The notes under the pieces: generated by a model
Told to the model about the DNA's origin: nothing
Databases searched by the model: none
The model's input: the letters and a program-made list of their open reading frames with translations, nothing else
Position numbers and translations under genes: made by a program
Assembly: GCF_018613895.1 (NCBI RefSeq)
Contig: NZ_JAGGPH010000002.1
Span: 62,001-126,000 of the forward strand
Direction of reading: 5' to 3'
Length of the DNA: 64,000 nt
DNA from: Curtobacterium sp. ISL-83
Lineage (GTDB): Bacteria > Actinomycetota > Actinomycetes > Actinomycetales > Microbacteriaceae
In this document: positions 1 to 8,714 of the stretch, in pieces
How the letters are laid out: each line of letters starts with the position of its first letter
Position numbering within the stretch: the stretch's first letter is position 1

Positions 1-81
1 TCCGCGGCGTCGCAGGGAGGAGACCCCCTTCGGTAGGGGATCCTCTTGCAGGACCGGTGCAGGTGGGCAATGCGCGGTCCG

Positions 82-558
82 TCAGCCGAGCAGTGTCAGC
101 GCGTTGAAGAAGGCTGCGACCGCGCCGAACACGCTCGCGACGAGCGCGGGGAACGCTCCAACGGCGCCGATGCCGAACGTCGTCCAGCCGAGGACGCGCA
201 CCCAGGTCACGCCTTGGCTGTTCCGCGCGGAGCTGAGTCCGGTGACGAGCGCGACAGCGGCCACCGGTACGGCGAGCACGAGCACTGCTCCGACGAAGAA
301 CTCAGCGCGGGCAACTGGGGCTGGTGGGTCCTGGAGGATCGGCGGGTTGTCGAGCGTGTCGAGATGCGCCTGGTAAGCGGTCTCGAGAGGCTCGTAGTGC
401 GCCTGGGACAGGCAGTACAGCACCAACCAGATGGCGACGGTGATCAGGCCTACGACCGCTGACGGCGCTCGCCACAGGGACCCACGTTGGTCGTCTTCGT
501 ACAGCCCACGCCGTTCATCCACGACTTCCACCCTGTCACCGGTGCAGCGGCTCAACAT
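82..558 (-). CDS. Small membrane protein, unknown function
   Basis: A 158-residue protein read from an ATG at 558; the open frame continues upstream but only in low-complexity, antisense-like sequence. The N-terminal 35 residues are polar. A hydrophobic segment follows (around AVVGLITVAIWLVLYCL), then an extracytoplasmic-looking loop of about 40 residues, and two more hydrophobic segments (FFVGAVLVLAVPVAAVALV and FGIGAVGAFPALVASVFGAV). I do not recognise a family. It starts inside the region antisense to the 5' end of the next plus-strand gene, so the two are divergent and closely spaced. Start choice is uncertain. Confidence 0.5.
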   Translation of the reverse strand: MLSRCTGDRVEVVDERRGLYEDDQRGSLWRAPSAVVGLITVAIWLVLYCLSQAHYEPLETAYQAHLDTLDNPPILQDPPAPVARAEFFVGAVLVLAVPVAAVALVTGLSSARNSQGVTWVRVLGWTTFGIGAVGAFPALVASVFGAVAAFFNALTLLG

Positions 559-594
559 CGGTCGCAGGAGGGAAGACGCGACAGCCGCGGAACC

Positions 595-1107
595 ATGACG
601 CGGCCCGCCTTCGCGCCGAGCGATCGTCCGGAGGACGGAGTACAACGAGCTGCGTGCGCAAGAGCCCAATGCGCCATCCCAGACCGCCACCGTGGTCGCA
701 TCTTCGGCCCGAACGTGTCTCCACCGCTGTCGTGGACGCCGCCTCCGAGTGGCACCGTCGAGCTCGTCCTGGTCGTGCAAGACCCTGACGTTCCGATGAA
801 GCGGCCCGCTACGCACGCCCTGGTCGTCGGTGTCCGTCCAACACTCACTTCAATCCCGGAAGGCGCACTCTCAGAGCCCAGCCCAGTGCCGGGCCTCCGC
901 AACGGGAACGGCACACTCGGCCGCCGCGGCTACAGCGGGCCGCTCCCGCCGCGGTCGCACGGACCACATTCCTACGTGTTCCAGCTCTTCGCACTCGACG
1001 CTCCAATGGAACTCCCCGACCGGTACACCCTGCGCCAGGCCCTGGACGAGATGACCGGACACGTTCTGGCTCGGGCACGCCTCGACGGGACGTACGAACG
1101 CCGTTGA
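595..1107 (+). CDS. YbhB/YbcL-type PEBP (Raf kinase inhibitor-like) protein
   Basis: A 170-residue protein that resembles the bacterial phosphatidylethanolamine-binding-protein family. Visible family signatures are the FGPNVSPPLSW segment (usually N-[IV]-SPPL-x-W), the VVQDPDVPM segment matching the DPDAP ligand-pocket motif, and YSGPLPPRSHGPHSYVFQLFALD near the C-terminus, which matches the GP-PP-x-GxHRY-x-F motif. ATG 595 was chosen because the family length is about 150-190 residues. The first 45 residues align poorly with known members, so the true start may differ. The physiological role of these small-ligand-binding proteins in bacteria is mostly unknown. Confidence 0.75.
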   Translation: MTRPAFAPSDRPEDGVQRAACARAQCAIPDRHRGRIFGPNVSPPLSWTPPPSGTVELVLVVQDPDVPMKRPATHALVVGVRPTLTSIPEGALSEPSPVPGLRNGNGTLGRRGYSGPLPPRSHGPHSYVFQLFALDAPMELPDRYTLRQALDEMTGHVLARARLDGTYERR

Positions 1108-1221
1108 CGCGGTCCGCGCGATGAGGAGGTCGTGAAGCACGACGCCACGACCGCGTCCACGAACAGACCCGTCCCGATCGCCGATGCGCTACCGGGCAGG
1201 GTCGATGCTTCGGTGTTCCCG

Positions 1222-1578
1222 CTACGAGAGGACAGACCACACTGCTGCTGCGGTGGAGAGGACCAGACCACTTCCAGCCCAGAGCAGATTGTTGCGGCTG
1301 GACCGGAGCGCACGCGACACGACATCGAGCGCAGCGTGAGCGGTGAGTTCCGTGAACTCCGTGGGGAAGCCGGCGACGGCGCCGGGACCATCATGACGTC
1401 CCGCTGTTTGCTCCTGACGGGCGCGTTCCTCGTCGTCGTAGCGGCGGGAAGCGGCGATACGAGTGCTGACGGAGGAGAGTGTGCGCCTGACGTTGCGGTA
1501 CGCCCCGACCGCGTTACCGGCGGTCAAGGAGAAGCCGGCGAGCGTCATCAGCACGATCGCGGTCCGAGTCCAGGGCAC
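1222..1578 (-). CDS. Small two-helix membrane protein downstream of cardiolipin synthase
   Basis: A 118-residue frame from GTG 1578, starting 8 bp after the stop of the cardiolipin synthase gene on the same strand, so the two are probably co-transcribed. There is one hydrophobic segment near the N-terminus (TAIVLMTLAGFSLTAGNAVG), a charged central region rich in Arg, Glu and Asp, and a second hydrophobic segment at the extreme C-terminus (LLWAGSGLVLSTAAAVWSVL). I recognise no family. The position suggests a membrane-linked accessory role, but this is inference. Confidence 0.55.
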   Translation of the reverse strand: MPWTRTAIVLMTLAGFSLTAGNAVGAYRNVRRTLSSVSTRIAASRRYDDEERARQEQTAGRHDGPGAVAGFPTEFTELTAHAALDVVSRALRSSRNNLLWAGSGLVLSTAAAVWSVLS

Positions 1579-1586
1579 GACGCGGC

Positions 1587-3065
1587 CTACTGGAGGGCTG
1601 CGGTGAGGCGGAAGAGGTTGTCGAAGGTCCTGGACGCAACAGGACGACGCAGCCATTCGTCGAGTGTGAGTTCCCGCGCGTTGTCCCGATAGTGCTGTTC
1701 GACCGTACCGAGGGCGGCGACGAAGGTGCGGCTCCGGATCAGCAGGGATGCCTCGAGGTTGAGGCTGAACGACCGCATGTCCATGTTGCTCGAGCCAACG
1801 ACCGCGGTGTCTTCGTCGATCGTGAAGTGCTTCGCGTGCAGGACGATCGGCTTGCGGTAGAGGAAGATCCGGACGCCAGCGCGCAGGAGCGTCTCGTAGT
1901 ACGACCGTTGCGCGTGGAAGACCATCACCTGATCGGCGACTTCGCTGGCGAACAACACCACCTCGACGCCCCGCTGGGCCGCTGTCGTGATCGCGTAGAG
2001 CATGGAGTCGTCGGGCACGAAGTACGGACTGGTGATCACGAGGCGCTCCTCGGCCGCGTACACCAGCGCGTTGAACAGCCGCAGGTTGTTCTCGCCGTCG
2101 AATCCGGGGCCCGATGGCACCACCTGACAGTCGATCGAGATTGCAGCCGTCGCTGCTGTCGTTGCAGGCACCGCGAGCGCGGGTGCGTTCGGGAACGACA
2201 GGATCTCGTCCGTTTCGCTGAACCAGTCGGTCACGAACACCGCCAGGAGCTCGGTCACCACCGGCCCCTCGAGGCGGAGCAGCAGGTCTCTCCATCGCAG
2301 GCCGAGACGCAGGTTCCGCTTCGTGTTGTAGGTCGCGTCGACGAGGTTCTGCGATCCCATGAACGCCACAGTCCCGTCCACGATGAGGATCTTCCGGTGA
2401 TTCCGCAGGTCCGGACGGGCGCGCTTCCCGGGTTCCAGGTCGGGTGCGAGCATCTCGTGGAACGGGATGGCGTGCTCCCGGAGCCAGCGCCTGGTGACCC
2501 GGTACCGGGGGCTCCGCGTGGTCGCGAAGTGGTCGTAGAGCACCCGGACGTCGACTCCGCGTTGCTGTGCACGCAGCAGAGCGTCGAAGAACGGCGTGGT
2601 CGCCGCGTCGAGACTGCAGATGTAGAACTGGACGTTCACGAACGTCGTGGATCGATCCACGGCGGCGGTCATCGAGGCCAATGCATCGTCGTACAACGGC
2701 AGGATCGAGGCTCGGCTCCCGCGGACCAGTGGCATGCCACCCAGCCGTTCGTTGAGCCGGGTGAGCGACGAGAACCAGGGAGGACCCACGGCGTCTCGCG
2801 ACCCCGTTCGCCGCGTCGCGGCGTCCGCGATGAGCGACGTCATCTGTCGCTGTCGCTGCCGACGTTGGAGTGGCAGCTTCGTCGTGCCGAACAGGCCGAA
2901 CAGGATGCTCCCGGGAATCGGTGCGGCGAACACCGCGAGCAACCAGGCCATGGCGGCGGTGGGTCGGCGGTTGCGTGGGATCGTGAGCACCGCGGTCAGC
3001 CTGATCAGCAGGTGGACGACGATGAGAGCAGTGGACGGGTTGCGGAACCACGATGCTCTGCGCAT
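1587..3065 (-). CDS. cls: Cardiolipin synthase, phospholipase D superfamily
   Basis: A 492-residue membrane enzyme expected to make cardiolipin from phosphatidylglycerol or CDP-diacylglycerol. Two N-terminal hydrophobic segments (residues about 8-25 and 33-55) match the PLDc_N anchor. Both catalytic HKD motifs are intact: the first in NHRKILIVDGTVAFMGSQN and the second in LHAKHFTIDEDTAVVGSSN. The length fits the family's 480-510 residues. ATG 3065 was chosen because the PLDc_N helices begin just after it; the frame stays open far upstream without protein-like sequence. A small membrane protein gene follows 8 bp downstream. Confidence 0.92.
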   Translation of the reverse strand: MRRASWFRNPSTALIVVHLLIRLTAVLTIPRNRRPTAAMAWLLAVFAAPIPGSILFGLFGTTKLPLQRRQRQRQMTSLIADAATRRTGSRDAVGPPWFSSLTRLNERLGGMPLVRGSRASILPLYDDALASMTAAVDRSTTFVNVQFYICSLDAATTPFFDALLRAQQRGVDVRVLYDHFATTRSPRYRVTRRWLREHAIPFHEMLAPDLEPGKRARPDLRNHRKILIVDGTVAFMGSQNLVDATYNTKRNLRLGLRWRDLLLRLEGPVVTELLAVFVTDWFSETDEILSFPNAPALAVPATTAATAAISIDCQVVPSGPGFDGENNLRLFNALVYAAEERLVITSPYFVPDDSMLYAITTAAQRGVEVVLFASEVADQVMVFHAQRSYYETLLRAGVRIFLYRKPIVLHAKHFTIDEDTAVVGSSNMDMRSFSLNLEASLLIRSRTFVAALGTVEQHYRDNARELTLDEWLRRPVASRTFDNLFRLTAALQ

Positions 3066-3103
3066 TGGCGTTCCTCCGGGTCGGGGTACCCACAGGCACC
3101 GTT

Positions 3104-3138
3104 GCTGCTGGCTGCTGGCTGCTGGCTGCTGGCTGCCG
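3104..3138. repeat. Heptanucleotide tandem repeat upstream of cls
   Basis: Four perfect head-to-tail copies of the 7-mer GCTGCTG (3104-3131) are followed by one copy with a single change. The array lies about 40 bp upstream of the cardiolipin synthase start codon, so it sits in its probable 5' untranslated or promoter region. A 7-bp unit can change spacing by slippage, but no variation can be seen from one sequence. Confidence 0.8.
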
Positions 3139-3204
3139 TCTGCCGCCATGGGGCCGAACGCTCGTGCGGCTGCCGGACGGGCAGCCACACGAGCGCTGAT
3201 GGCG

Positions 3205-3633
3205 TCAGTGAGCGGCGTGCTCCTCGGCGTCGGCAGCAGCGCGAGCATCGACGGCGTCGAGGACGGAGTACTCAGCCGCGGTGATGGCGTCGATGGCGAA
3301 GGTGACGTCGTCGAGGGCATCTGCCTCTGCGAGGTCAGCGGCGTGATCGGCTCGCTTGACGACCCGTGCTGCATGGCGCTCTGCACGGCGCTGTCGGAGA
3401 GTGTCGAGTGACGTCGTGATCGCGGCCTGCTGGTCGGCCCAACCGGTCTCCGCCGCATCGGCAGCTTCGACGAAGTCAGTGTGCAGTGCAGCGCGGGTCG
3501 CCCTGGCCGAAGCCTCCAGGTCTGCCTTGCGCTTGGCGATGGCTGCCTGGTCGCGTTCCTTGACGGCCGCAGCAGATGCTTCCAGCTGCTGCGCCCGCGC
3601 GGAGAGTTCGAGGAGTTGGTCGGAGAGTGCCAT
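3205..3633 (-). CDS. Alanine-rich coiled-coil protein, unknown function
   Basis: A 142-residue, Ala/Asp/Arg-rich protein with no membrane segment or signal peptide. It looks almost wholly helical: the first 70 residues have heptad-like spacing of Leu and Ala, and the rest contains repeated Ala-Asp-Ala and Ala-Ala-Asp stretches. ATG 3633 is supported by an AAAGGA ribosome-binding site 8-9 bases upstream. I do not recognise a family. It is on the same strand as cls, about 140 bp upstream of it, and may be a separate unit. Confidence 0.6.
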   Translation of the reverse strand: MALSDQLLELSARAQQLEASAAAVKERDQAAIAKRKADLEASARATRAALHTDFVEAADAAETGWADQQAAITTSLDTLRQRRAERHAARVVKRADHAADLAEADALDDVTFAIDAITAAEYSVLDAVDARAAADAEEHAAH

Positions 3634-3701
3634 GAGCGTGGTCCTTTCGATGGTGGTTGTGGGGAGCAGCACGGCGACCGGCGTGCGGTCGCTGACCCGG
3701 A

Positions 3702-4667
3702 TCAGGAGCGCAGCGCGGTCTGGAGGAACGCGATTGCCTGGGCGATCGCGGCCTTCGCTGCCGCGGTTTCGTGCAACGAGTTGAGCATCACGAAGTCGTG
3801 CACGGTCGCCCCGTACCGCGTCTGGGTCACCGGGACGCCCGCACTGCGGAGCTTCCCCGCGAAGGCTTCGCCCTCGTCGCGGAGCACGTCCGCCTCCGCG
3901 TTGATCACGAGCGCGGCCGGGAGCCCTGCGAGTTGCTCCGACGTCGCGCGGAGCGGCGAGACGGTTATCTCGTTCCGGTCATCGGTACTGGTCGTGTACT
4001 GGTCCCAGAACCACTTCATGCCGTCGAGAGCGAGGTAGTAGCCCGCGGCGAAGTCCTGGTACGAGACTGTGTCGAAGCGCGCATCGGTGACCGGATAGAA
4101 CAGCACCTGCGCGAGGAACGACACGTCACCCCGTTCCTTCGCCATCAGCGTCAACGCGATGGCCATGTTGCCGCCGACCGAGTCACCGGCGATCGCGATC
4201 CGCGACGGATCGAGGTTTCGCTCGGCACCGTGGGCGGTGACCCACTGCGCCGCCGCATAGGACTGCTCGTTCGCGACGGGGTACTGCACATCGGGTGAGC
4301 GGTCGTACTCGGGGAACACCACTGCTGCGTTCACGCCGACCGCGAGGTCGCGAACGAGACGATCATGTGTGTGTGCGTCACCGAAGACCCACCCTGCGCC
4401 GTGCGTGTACAGGATCACCGGCAAGGTCGCGGTGGTACCCGCCGGCTTCACGATGCGGATCTTCACCGAACTCGTCGGGCCGCCGGGAACGTCGAGCCAC
4501 TCCTCGTCGACGGCTGGCTTCCAGATCTCCGAGGACTGGAGGTCGTCGACGGCCTTCCGGCCTTGCTCCGGGGGCAGCTGGTAGAGGAACGGCGGCTCGG
4601 ACGTGGCGTCGACGAGTGCCTGGGCTGCGGGTTCGAGTGAGAGGTTTCTCGGATTGCCGGTCATCAT
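3702..4667 (-). CDS. Alpha/beta hydrolase, hormone-sensitive-lipase-type esterase
   Basis: A 321-residue predicted carboxylesterase. The oxyanion-hole region reads YTHGAGWVFGD, a variant of the usual HGGG. The nucleophile elbow is GDSVGGN (family GDSAGGN). The acid is in AEADVLRDEGE and the histidine in TVHDF near the C-terminus, so the catalytic triad is complete. There is no signal peptide, so it is cytoplasmic. The AraC-type gene that follows on the other strand is divergent, sharing roughly 275 bp of control region, which makes it a plausible regulator. Substrate is unknown; short-chain acyl esters are usual for the family. Confidence 0.88.
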   Translation of the reverse strand: MMTGNPRNLSLEPAAQALVDATSEPPFLYQLPPEQGRKAVDDLQSSEIWKPAVDEEWLDVPGGPTSSVKIRIVKPAGTTATLPVILYTHGAGWVFGDAHTHDRLVRDLAVGVNAAVVFPEYDRSPDVQYPVANEQSYAAAQWVTAHGAERNLDPSRIAIAGDSVGGNMAIALTLMAKERGDVSFLAQVLFYPVTDARFDTVSYQDFAAGYYLALDGMKWFWDQYTTSTDDRNEITVSPLRATSEQLAGLPAALVINAEADVLRDEGEAFAGKLRSAGVPVTQTRYGATVHDFVMLNSLHETAAAKAAIAQAIAFLQTALRS

Positions 4668-4942
4668 GATCGCCTTCTGGTCGAGATCGGTGGGTCATGC
4701 AGACCGTACGGGCGGGGCGGACCGTTGATGTGTGCTGTGTGTGCACGGTGATGGGACGATGCTGCCCCGACTCAGCGCCTCGGCCCGTACGAGCCCCGTT
4801 CCCGTGCTGGATCTGCACCGTGGTGTGCTGTGCGTGCACGAACGATCCGATGCCGCCCGGATCACGGGACCATGCGTTGTCCCGCTCCGGGGTCGCGCCT
4901 ACGCTGATGCCGACCGCTTGGGTCGTGCGAAGGGTGGACACC

Positions 4943-5953
4943 GTGGTGATGCTGCTCGATTCGACTCACCTTCCTCGCGGCGAACGCAACGACGCCCTCT
5001 CCGCGCTCATCTCGGAGGCTTCCGGCCCGACCCGGGTGACCCACTCGGTGCCGGACGAGCAGATCAACAGCGCCACACAGTTCTGGGCCCTGGGCCCGTC
5101 GCACGGGCTCATCAGGACATCAGGGTCGGGCATGCGGCTCACGCGCACACCGCAGGAGCTCCGGTCGGAGGGTCGGCCCCTGTTCGCCCTGTCGTTCCAG
5201 CATCGGGGCACCAGCACCTACATCCAGCGCGACGGGGTCATCACCCACGCCGCGGGTGAGCTGTACTTGGAGAACGTCGCACGACCCTACGAGTACGCCG
5301 GCGACAGCGACGTCGACAACGCTTCGTTCCTGATCAGCCACAACGACCTCGGGCTCTCCGTTCCGGCTGCGATGGAGGCGGGACGGCGGATGCGGACCAG
5401 TCCCCTGTACCGACTGATGCAGGGGCACATGGCCCGACTGACGGACATCGCGGCGCAACTCCCCGAGGGCGACCAGGCAGCAGAGCTCCTGGCCGCGTCG
5501 ACTCTCCAGCTCACCCGGGCACTCCTCGCGAGCACCGATCGGGAGGACCCGCGCGCTCGTGACGCCGTCCATGACACGCAGTACGACACCCTCCTCGCCT
5601 ACGTCAGACAGCACATCCGGGACCCCTCTCTCGACGCGCGGAGGATTGCACGCGACAACCACGTCTCGATCCGACAGCTCTACAAGATCTGGGCCCGCTC
5701 TGACCTGAACCTGCACGAATGGATCCTTCGGGAACGACTGGACCACGCGCGCGCCGAACTCGCTGCCCCCGCCTCGGTCAACGTCACCATCGAGGTCGTC
5801 GCTCGAAGGTGGGGATTCAGCGATCCCAGCCACTTCAGTCGCCGATTCCGCGCCGCCTACGGCGTGAGCCCCCGGGAGTGGCGGATGGCCCAGGTCGAGA
5901 GTCATCGTCCGGGCGAACCGCCACGTGATGACGACCGCGGATCGGCGCGCTGA
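4943..5953 (+). CDS. AraC-family transcriptional regulator, first of a tandem pair
   Basis: A 336-residue regulator with an AraC-binding-like sensor domain (residues about 1-200) and a C-terminal double helix-turn-helix (about 225-325). The HTH shows the family pattern in DARRIARDNHVSIRQLYKIW and the second-helix signature VVARRWGFSDPSHFSRRFRAAYGVSPREW. GTG 4943 follows AAGGGTGG at a good distance; ATG 4949 is possible. GTG is favoured because it aligns with the start of the paralogue immediately downstream, which opens with the same LLLD...ALSA...ASGPTRVTH sequence. Its stop overlaps the next start by one base (TGATG), so the two are translationally coupled. Confidence 0.85.
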   Translation: MVMLLDSTHLPRGERNDALSALISEASGPTRVTHSVPDEQINSATQFWALGPSHGLIRTSGSGMRLTRTPQELRSEGRPLFALSFQHRGTSTYIQRDGVITHAAGELYLENVARPYEYAGDSDVDNASFLISHNDLGLSVPAAMEAGRRMRTSPLYRLMQGHMARLTDIAAQLPEGDQAAELLAASTLQLTRALLASTDREDPRARDAVHDTQYDTLLAYVRQHIRDPSLDARRIARDNHVSIRQLYKIWARSDLNLHEWILRERLDHARAELAAPASVNVTIEVVARRWGFSDPSHFSRRFRAAYGVSPREWRMAQVESHRPGEPPRDDDRGSAR

Positions 5954-6738
5954 TGGTCCTGCTCCTCGACACCGCCGCGCTGCCTCCGGGCGACCGCGAC
6001 GACGCACTGAGCGCGATCTTCAGCGCCGCTTCCGGCCCCACTCGCGTCACGCACGCTGGTCCCGACCAACACATCCGCAACAAGACGGAGTCTTGGAACG
6101 TGGGAGACCACAACACGATCATCCGAACCGCTGACACAGACCTTCGGCTGAGCCGTAGCCCGGCATCACTCCGCGCCAGCGGTCGAGAGCTGTTCGCCGT
6201 GACCTACCAGAACGTCGGAACCAGCGTCTACCTCAACGGTGACGACATCACCGTTCAGAAGCCCGGCGAGCTCCTCTTCCAGGACATCGCACAGTCGTAC
6301 GAATTCGCCTTCGACGGGCCGGGCGACAACTTCTCCTTCCTGATGAGCTACGACGACATCGGCATGCCGATCGCTGACGCCGTTCGGGCAGGCCGCCACC
6401 TCCGGTCGAGTCCGTTGTACGAACTGGTGCAACAGGACTTCGCCACCCTCGGGACCGCGGCAGCTGCCCTGGCGCCGGATAGCGACGCATCAGCGTTCCT
6501 CGCACACGCGACGATCGAGATGACGCGAGCACTCCTCGCCAGCGCCGACACAACCCCCCGAGCAGCACGCGACGTTCTGCACCAGACCCTCCCCACCACG
6601 ATCGCGGCGCACGCACGTCAGCATCGAACTGCTCCGGAACTCAGCGCAGCGCGCATCGCGGCAATGGTGGGCATATCGGCACCCGACGCACATCGAGTGG
6701 TCGCTGAGCGGGATGACCCCGCACCGGACAGTCGCTGA
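5953..6738 (+). CDS. AraC-type sensor-domain paralogue with truncated DNA-binding domain
   Basis: A 261-residue paralogue of the preceding regulator. It shares the N-terminal sensor region almost throughout (for example SAASGPTRVTH and the LLASADTTPRA segment). The C-terminus stops soon after the first helix-turn-helix start (ELSAARIAAMVGISAPDAH), so the second HTH and the recognition signature are missing. The start ATG overlaps the previous stop, which implies co-expression. It could be a ligand-binding partner or dominant-negative modulator of the upstream protein, or a decaying duplicate. No frame in the following sequence restores the missing domain. Confidence 0.75.
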   Translation: MVLLLDTAALPPGDRDDALSAIFSAASGPTRVTHAGPDQHIRNKTESWNVGDHNTIIRTADTDLRLSRSPASLRASGRELFAVTYQNVGTSVYLNGDDITVQKPGELLFQDIAQSYEFAFDGPGDNFSFLMSYDDIGMPIADAVRAGRHLRSSPLYELVQQDFATLGTAAAALAPDSDASAFLAHATIEMTRALLASADTTPRAARDVLHQTLPTTIAAHARQHRTAPELSAARIAAMVGISAPDAHRVVAERDDPAPDSR

Positions 6739-6872
6739 GAACCTGCAGTGCACTGCCGATGACGAGCGACCGGTGGATGGTCCCGTGCTGCAGCCCCGCC
6801 GCACCGTCCGGTATCCGACCGATCGGGCAGGCCAGGCAACGCGTCCGTCCGGCGGTCGACCGCCTCGGTAGC

Positions 6873-7319
6873 ATGCGACGCATGGCCATCACGCTGGAGA
6901 ACGTCGGGATCGCTGTCCGCGACATCGAAGCAACGATCGCGTTCTTCACCGACCTCGGCCTCCAGGTCGTGGGCCGCGACACGATCAGCGGGGACTGGGC
7001 CGACACCGCCGTCGGGCTGGACGGCAACCGCGCGAGGATCGCCGTGCTCACCACGCCCGACGGTCACGGTCAGATCGAACTCTTCGAGTACCTCCACCCG
7101 CACGCGATCGAGACCGAGCCCACCCGGCCGAACGAGATCGGCATGCACCGCATCGCGTTCTCCGTCGACGACATCGACGCCGCACTCGAGATCGCGGCAC
7201 GGCACGGCTGCCGCCCGCTGCGTGGCGTGGCGACGTACGGCGACGTCTACAAGCTCACGTACCTCCGCGGACCGAGCGGCATCATCGTGATGCTCGCCCA
7301 GGAACTCGGTACCGCCTGA
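6873..7319 (+). CDS. VOC superfamily (glyoxalase-fold) protein
   Basis: A 148-residue protein covering two beta-alpha-beta-beta-beta modules. The first begins LENVGIAVRDIEATIAFFTDLGL, the second MHRIAFSVDDIDAALEIA. Candidate metal ligands are His in the second module, Glu in QIELFEY and Glu near the C-terminus in VMLAQE. The usual first ligand His is replaced by Asn in ENVGI, so metal binding may be altered. Start is ATG 6873 or ATG 6882 (MAIT); neither has a clear ribosome-binding site. Substrate cannot be assigned; family members include lactoylglutathione lyases, dioxygenases and resistance proteins. Confidence 0.8.
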   Translation: MRRMAITLENVGIAVRDIEATIAFFTDLGLQVVGRDTISGDWADTAVGLDGNRARIAVLTTPDGHGQIELFEYLHPHAIETEPTRPNEIGMHRIAFSVDDIDAALEIAARHGCRPLRGVATYGDVYKLTYLRGPSGIIVMLAQELGTA

Positions 7320-7390
7320 AGCCCGTTCCGGGAGATCGTCCCCTGACCGACCGGTGATCGACACCCAGTCGCGAGCACCGGCGGCCGGCG

Positions 7391-8356
7391 TCAGCGGCGG
7401 AGTGTCCGTTTCGGGTAGTCGCCGAACTGCTTGCGGTACTCGCTGGAGAACCGTCCGAGGTGGGTGAACCCCCACCGCGACGCGACGGCAGCGACGGAGG
7501 TGGTCTCCGGGTCCGCGGTGAGCAGGTCCGCGTGGGCGCGGCGGAGCCGCACCTGACGCAGGTAGTTCATCGGGGTGCGCCCGAGGCTGCGTTGGAAGGA
7601 CTCCTGCAGGCCGCGGACGCTGAGGTCCGCGGCGAGCGCGATGTCGGAGACCGTCAAGGAGTCGGCGGTGTGTTCGTGGATGAAGTCCACCGCTGCACGC
7701 AGGTGGGCGTTCCTCCGGTCACCGAAGCCCTGGGGGAGCGGCTCGCCCTCGAACCGGTACAGGCCGAACAGGGAACGAGCGACGTCTCGTTGTGCCTCGT
7801 GCCACGCGAGCGATGCCGTGCCGTCCGCCCGGAGCGCGCCCATCGCGGCGGTGATCGATCCACGCCACTGGAGCACCGCCTCCACGCTGGGTGTGGCGGA
7901 CCGGTCGAACGCGAGGGAACCGTCCGTCAGGTAGCGCTCGGCGGCGACGTCGAGGACGAGCCCGCGGCTGAGGTGCACCAGGCGCTGGTCCCAGTCCTCG
8001 TACTCCATCTCGAACCGCTGCTCGATCGGGAACAGTGTCGGGACGCCGAGCTGCATCTGCACCTCGTTCCGGCGGACGTCGACCCGTGCCCGGCCGGCGT
8101 CGATCCACTGCACGACGACCTCGTTCTCGACGGCGACGTCGCCGCGGAGGTAGCCGTGCATCTGGGAGCGTCGGATGCTCAGCTGGTCGTCGCCGACGGC
8201 CACGTACTTGTACCAGTAGTCGGAGTCGACGTGCGACGAGTACCACGCACGACCCGCGTACATGCCGGCGAGGTCCTGGATGGCGGTGCTGGTGTCCGTC
8301 CCCGCGACGGCGACCAAGGGAGCGATCGGAGCCGGCGCGGTCTGCACGTCCGTCAC
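7391..8356 (-). CDS. AraC-family transcriptional regulator
   Basis: A 321-residue regulator. Residues about 1-215 form a cupin-like effector domain; the C-terminal 100 residues carry the full AraC double HTH, including DSLTVSDIALAADLSVRGLQESFQRSLGRTPMNYLRQVRL and the second motif VAAVASRWGFTHLGRFSSEYRKQFGDYP. It starts with GTG 8356. The GTG overlaps the stop of a 42-codon upstream frame (GTGA), so translation may depend on that short frame. It converges with the glyoxalase-fold gene. It is unrelated to the tandem AraC pair at 4.9-6.7 kb. No nearby target is obvious. Confidence 0.88.
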   Translation of the reverse strand: MTDVQTAPAPIAPLVAVAGTDTSTAIQDLAGMYAGRAWYSSHVDSDYWYKYVAVGDDQLSIRRSQMHGYLRGDVAVENEVVVQWIDAGRARVDVRRNEVQMQLGVPTLFPIEQRFEMEYEDWDQRLVHLSRGLVLDVAAERYLTDGSLAFDRSATPSVEAVLQWRGSITAAMGALRADGTASLAWHEAQRDVARSLFGLYRFEGEPLPQGFGDRRNAHLRAAVDFIHEHTADSLTVSDIALAADLSVRGLQESFQRSLGRTPMNYLRQVRLRRAHADLLTADPETTSVAAVASRWGFTHLGRFSSEYRKQFGDYPKRTLRR

Positions 8357-8481
8357 GACGTGGACGCTCCGCGACCACGCGCGTGGTCGGGGAAAACGTC
8401 GTCGAACGCGCGAGCAGCGGGGGTTCGGGGGGTGCCCGCATGGAACGGGCCGGATTGGAGGAACAGGGTCGTGTCGGTCAT
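8353..8481 (-). CDS. Possible short leader peptide coupled to the AraC regulator
   Basis: A 42-codon frame (ATG 8481) that begins MTDTTLFLQSGPFHAG and ends in a GTGA overlap with the AraC-type gene. The overlap style matches the many coupled genes in this window, which is why it is listed. There is no strong ribosome-binding site and no known family, so it may be an uncoding frame. The remaining upstream stretch (8482-8714) has an AT-richer patch near 8650-8690 that could hold the promoter; I see no gene there. Confidence 0.3.
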   Translation of the reverse strand: MTDTTLFLQSGPFHAGTPRTPAARAFDDVFPDHARGRGASTS

Positions 8482-8714
8482 CAGGGGACCGGCCTTCCGT
8501 GAGGCTGTGGACGCCTCATCGCTACCGGGCCGTCTCGTTCCGCCAGCGCTCCGCGATCGCGGACATCGTTCTGGCGGGGAGAACACAGGTGCACCCAGCG
8601 CTGCGACGTTACGACGATCCGGGGGCTGTCACCAGCCCGGGAACGAGATCGTTCGAAAAGTGGACGTTTCAATAAGTGAACAAGTCCGATCCAGTGCCAA
8701 CGACTGCCCGGTGG

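Noticed and set aside
1132..3411. Several plus-strand frames of 180-530 codons antisense to cls
   Set aside because: Composition is Arg/His/Glu-rich with no motif, while the minus strand encodes an intact cardiolipin synthase.
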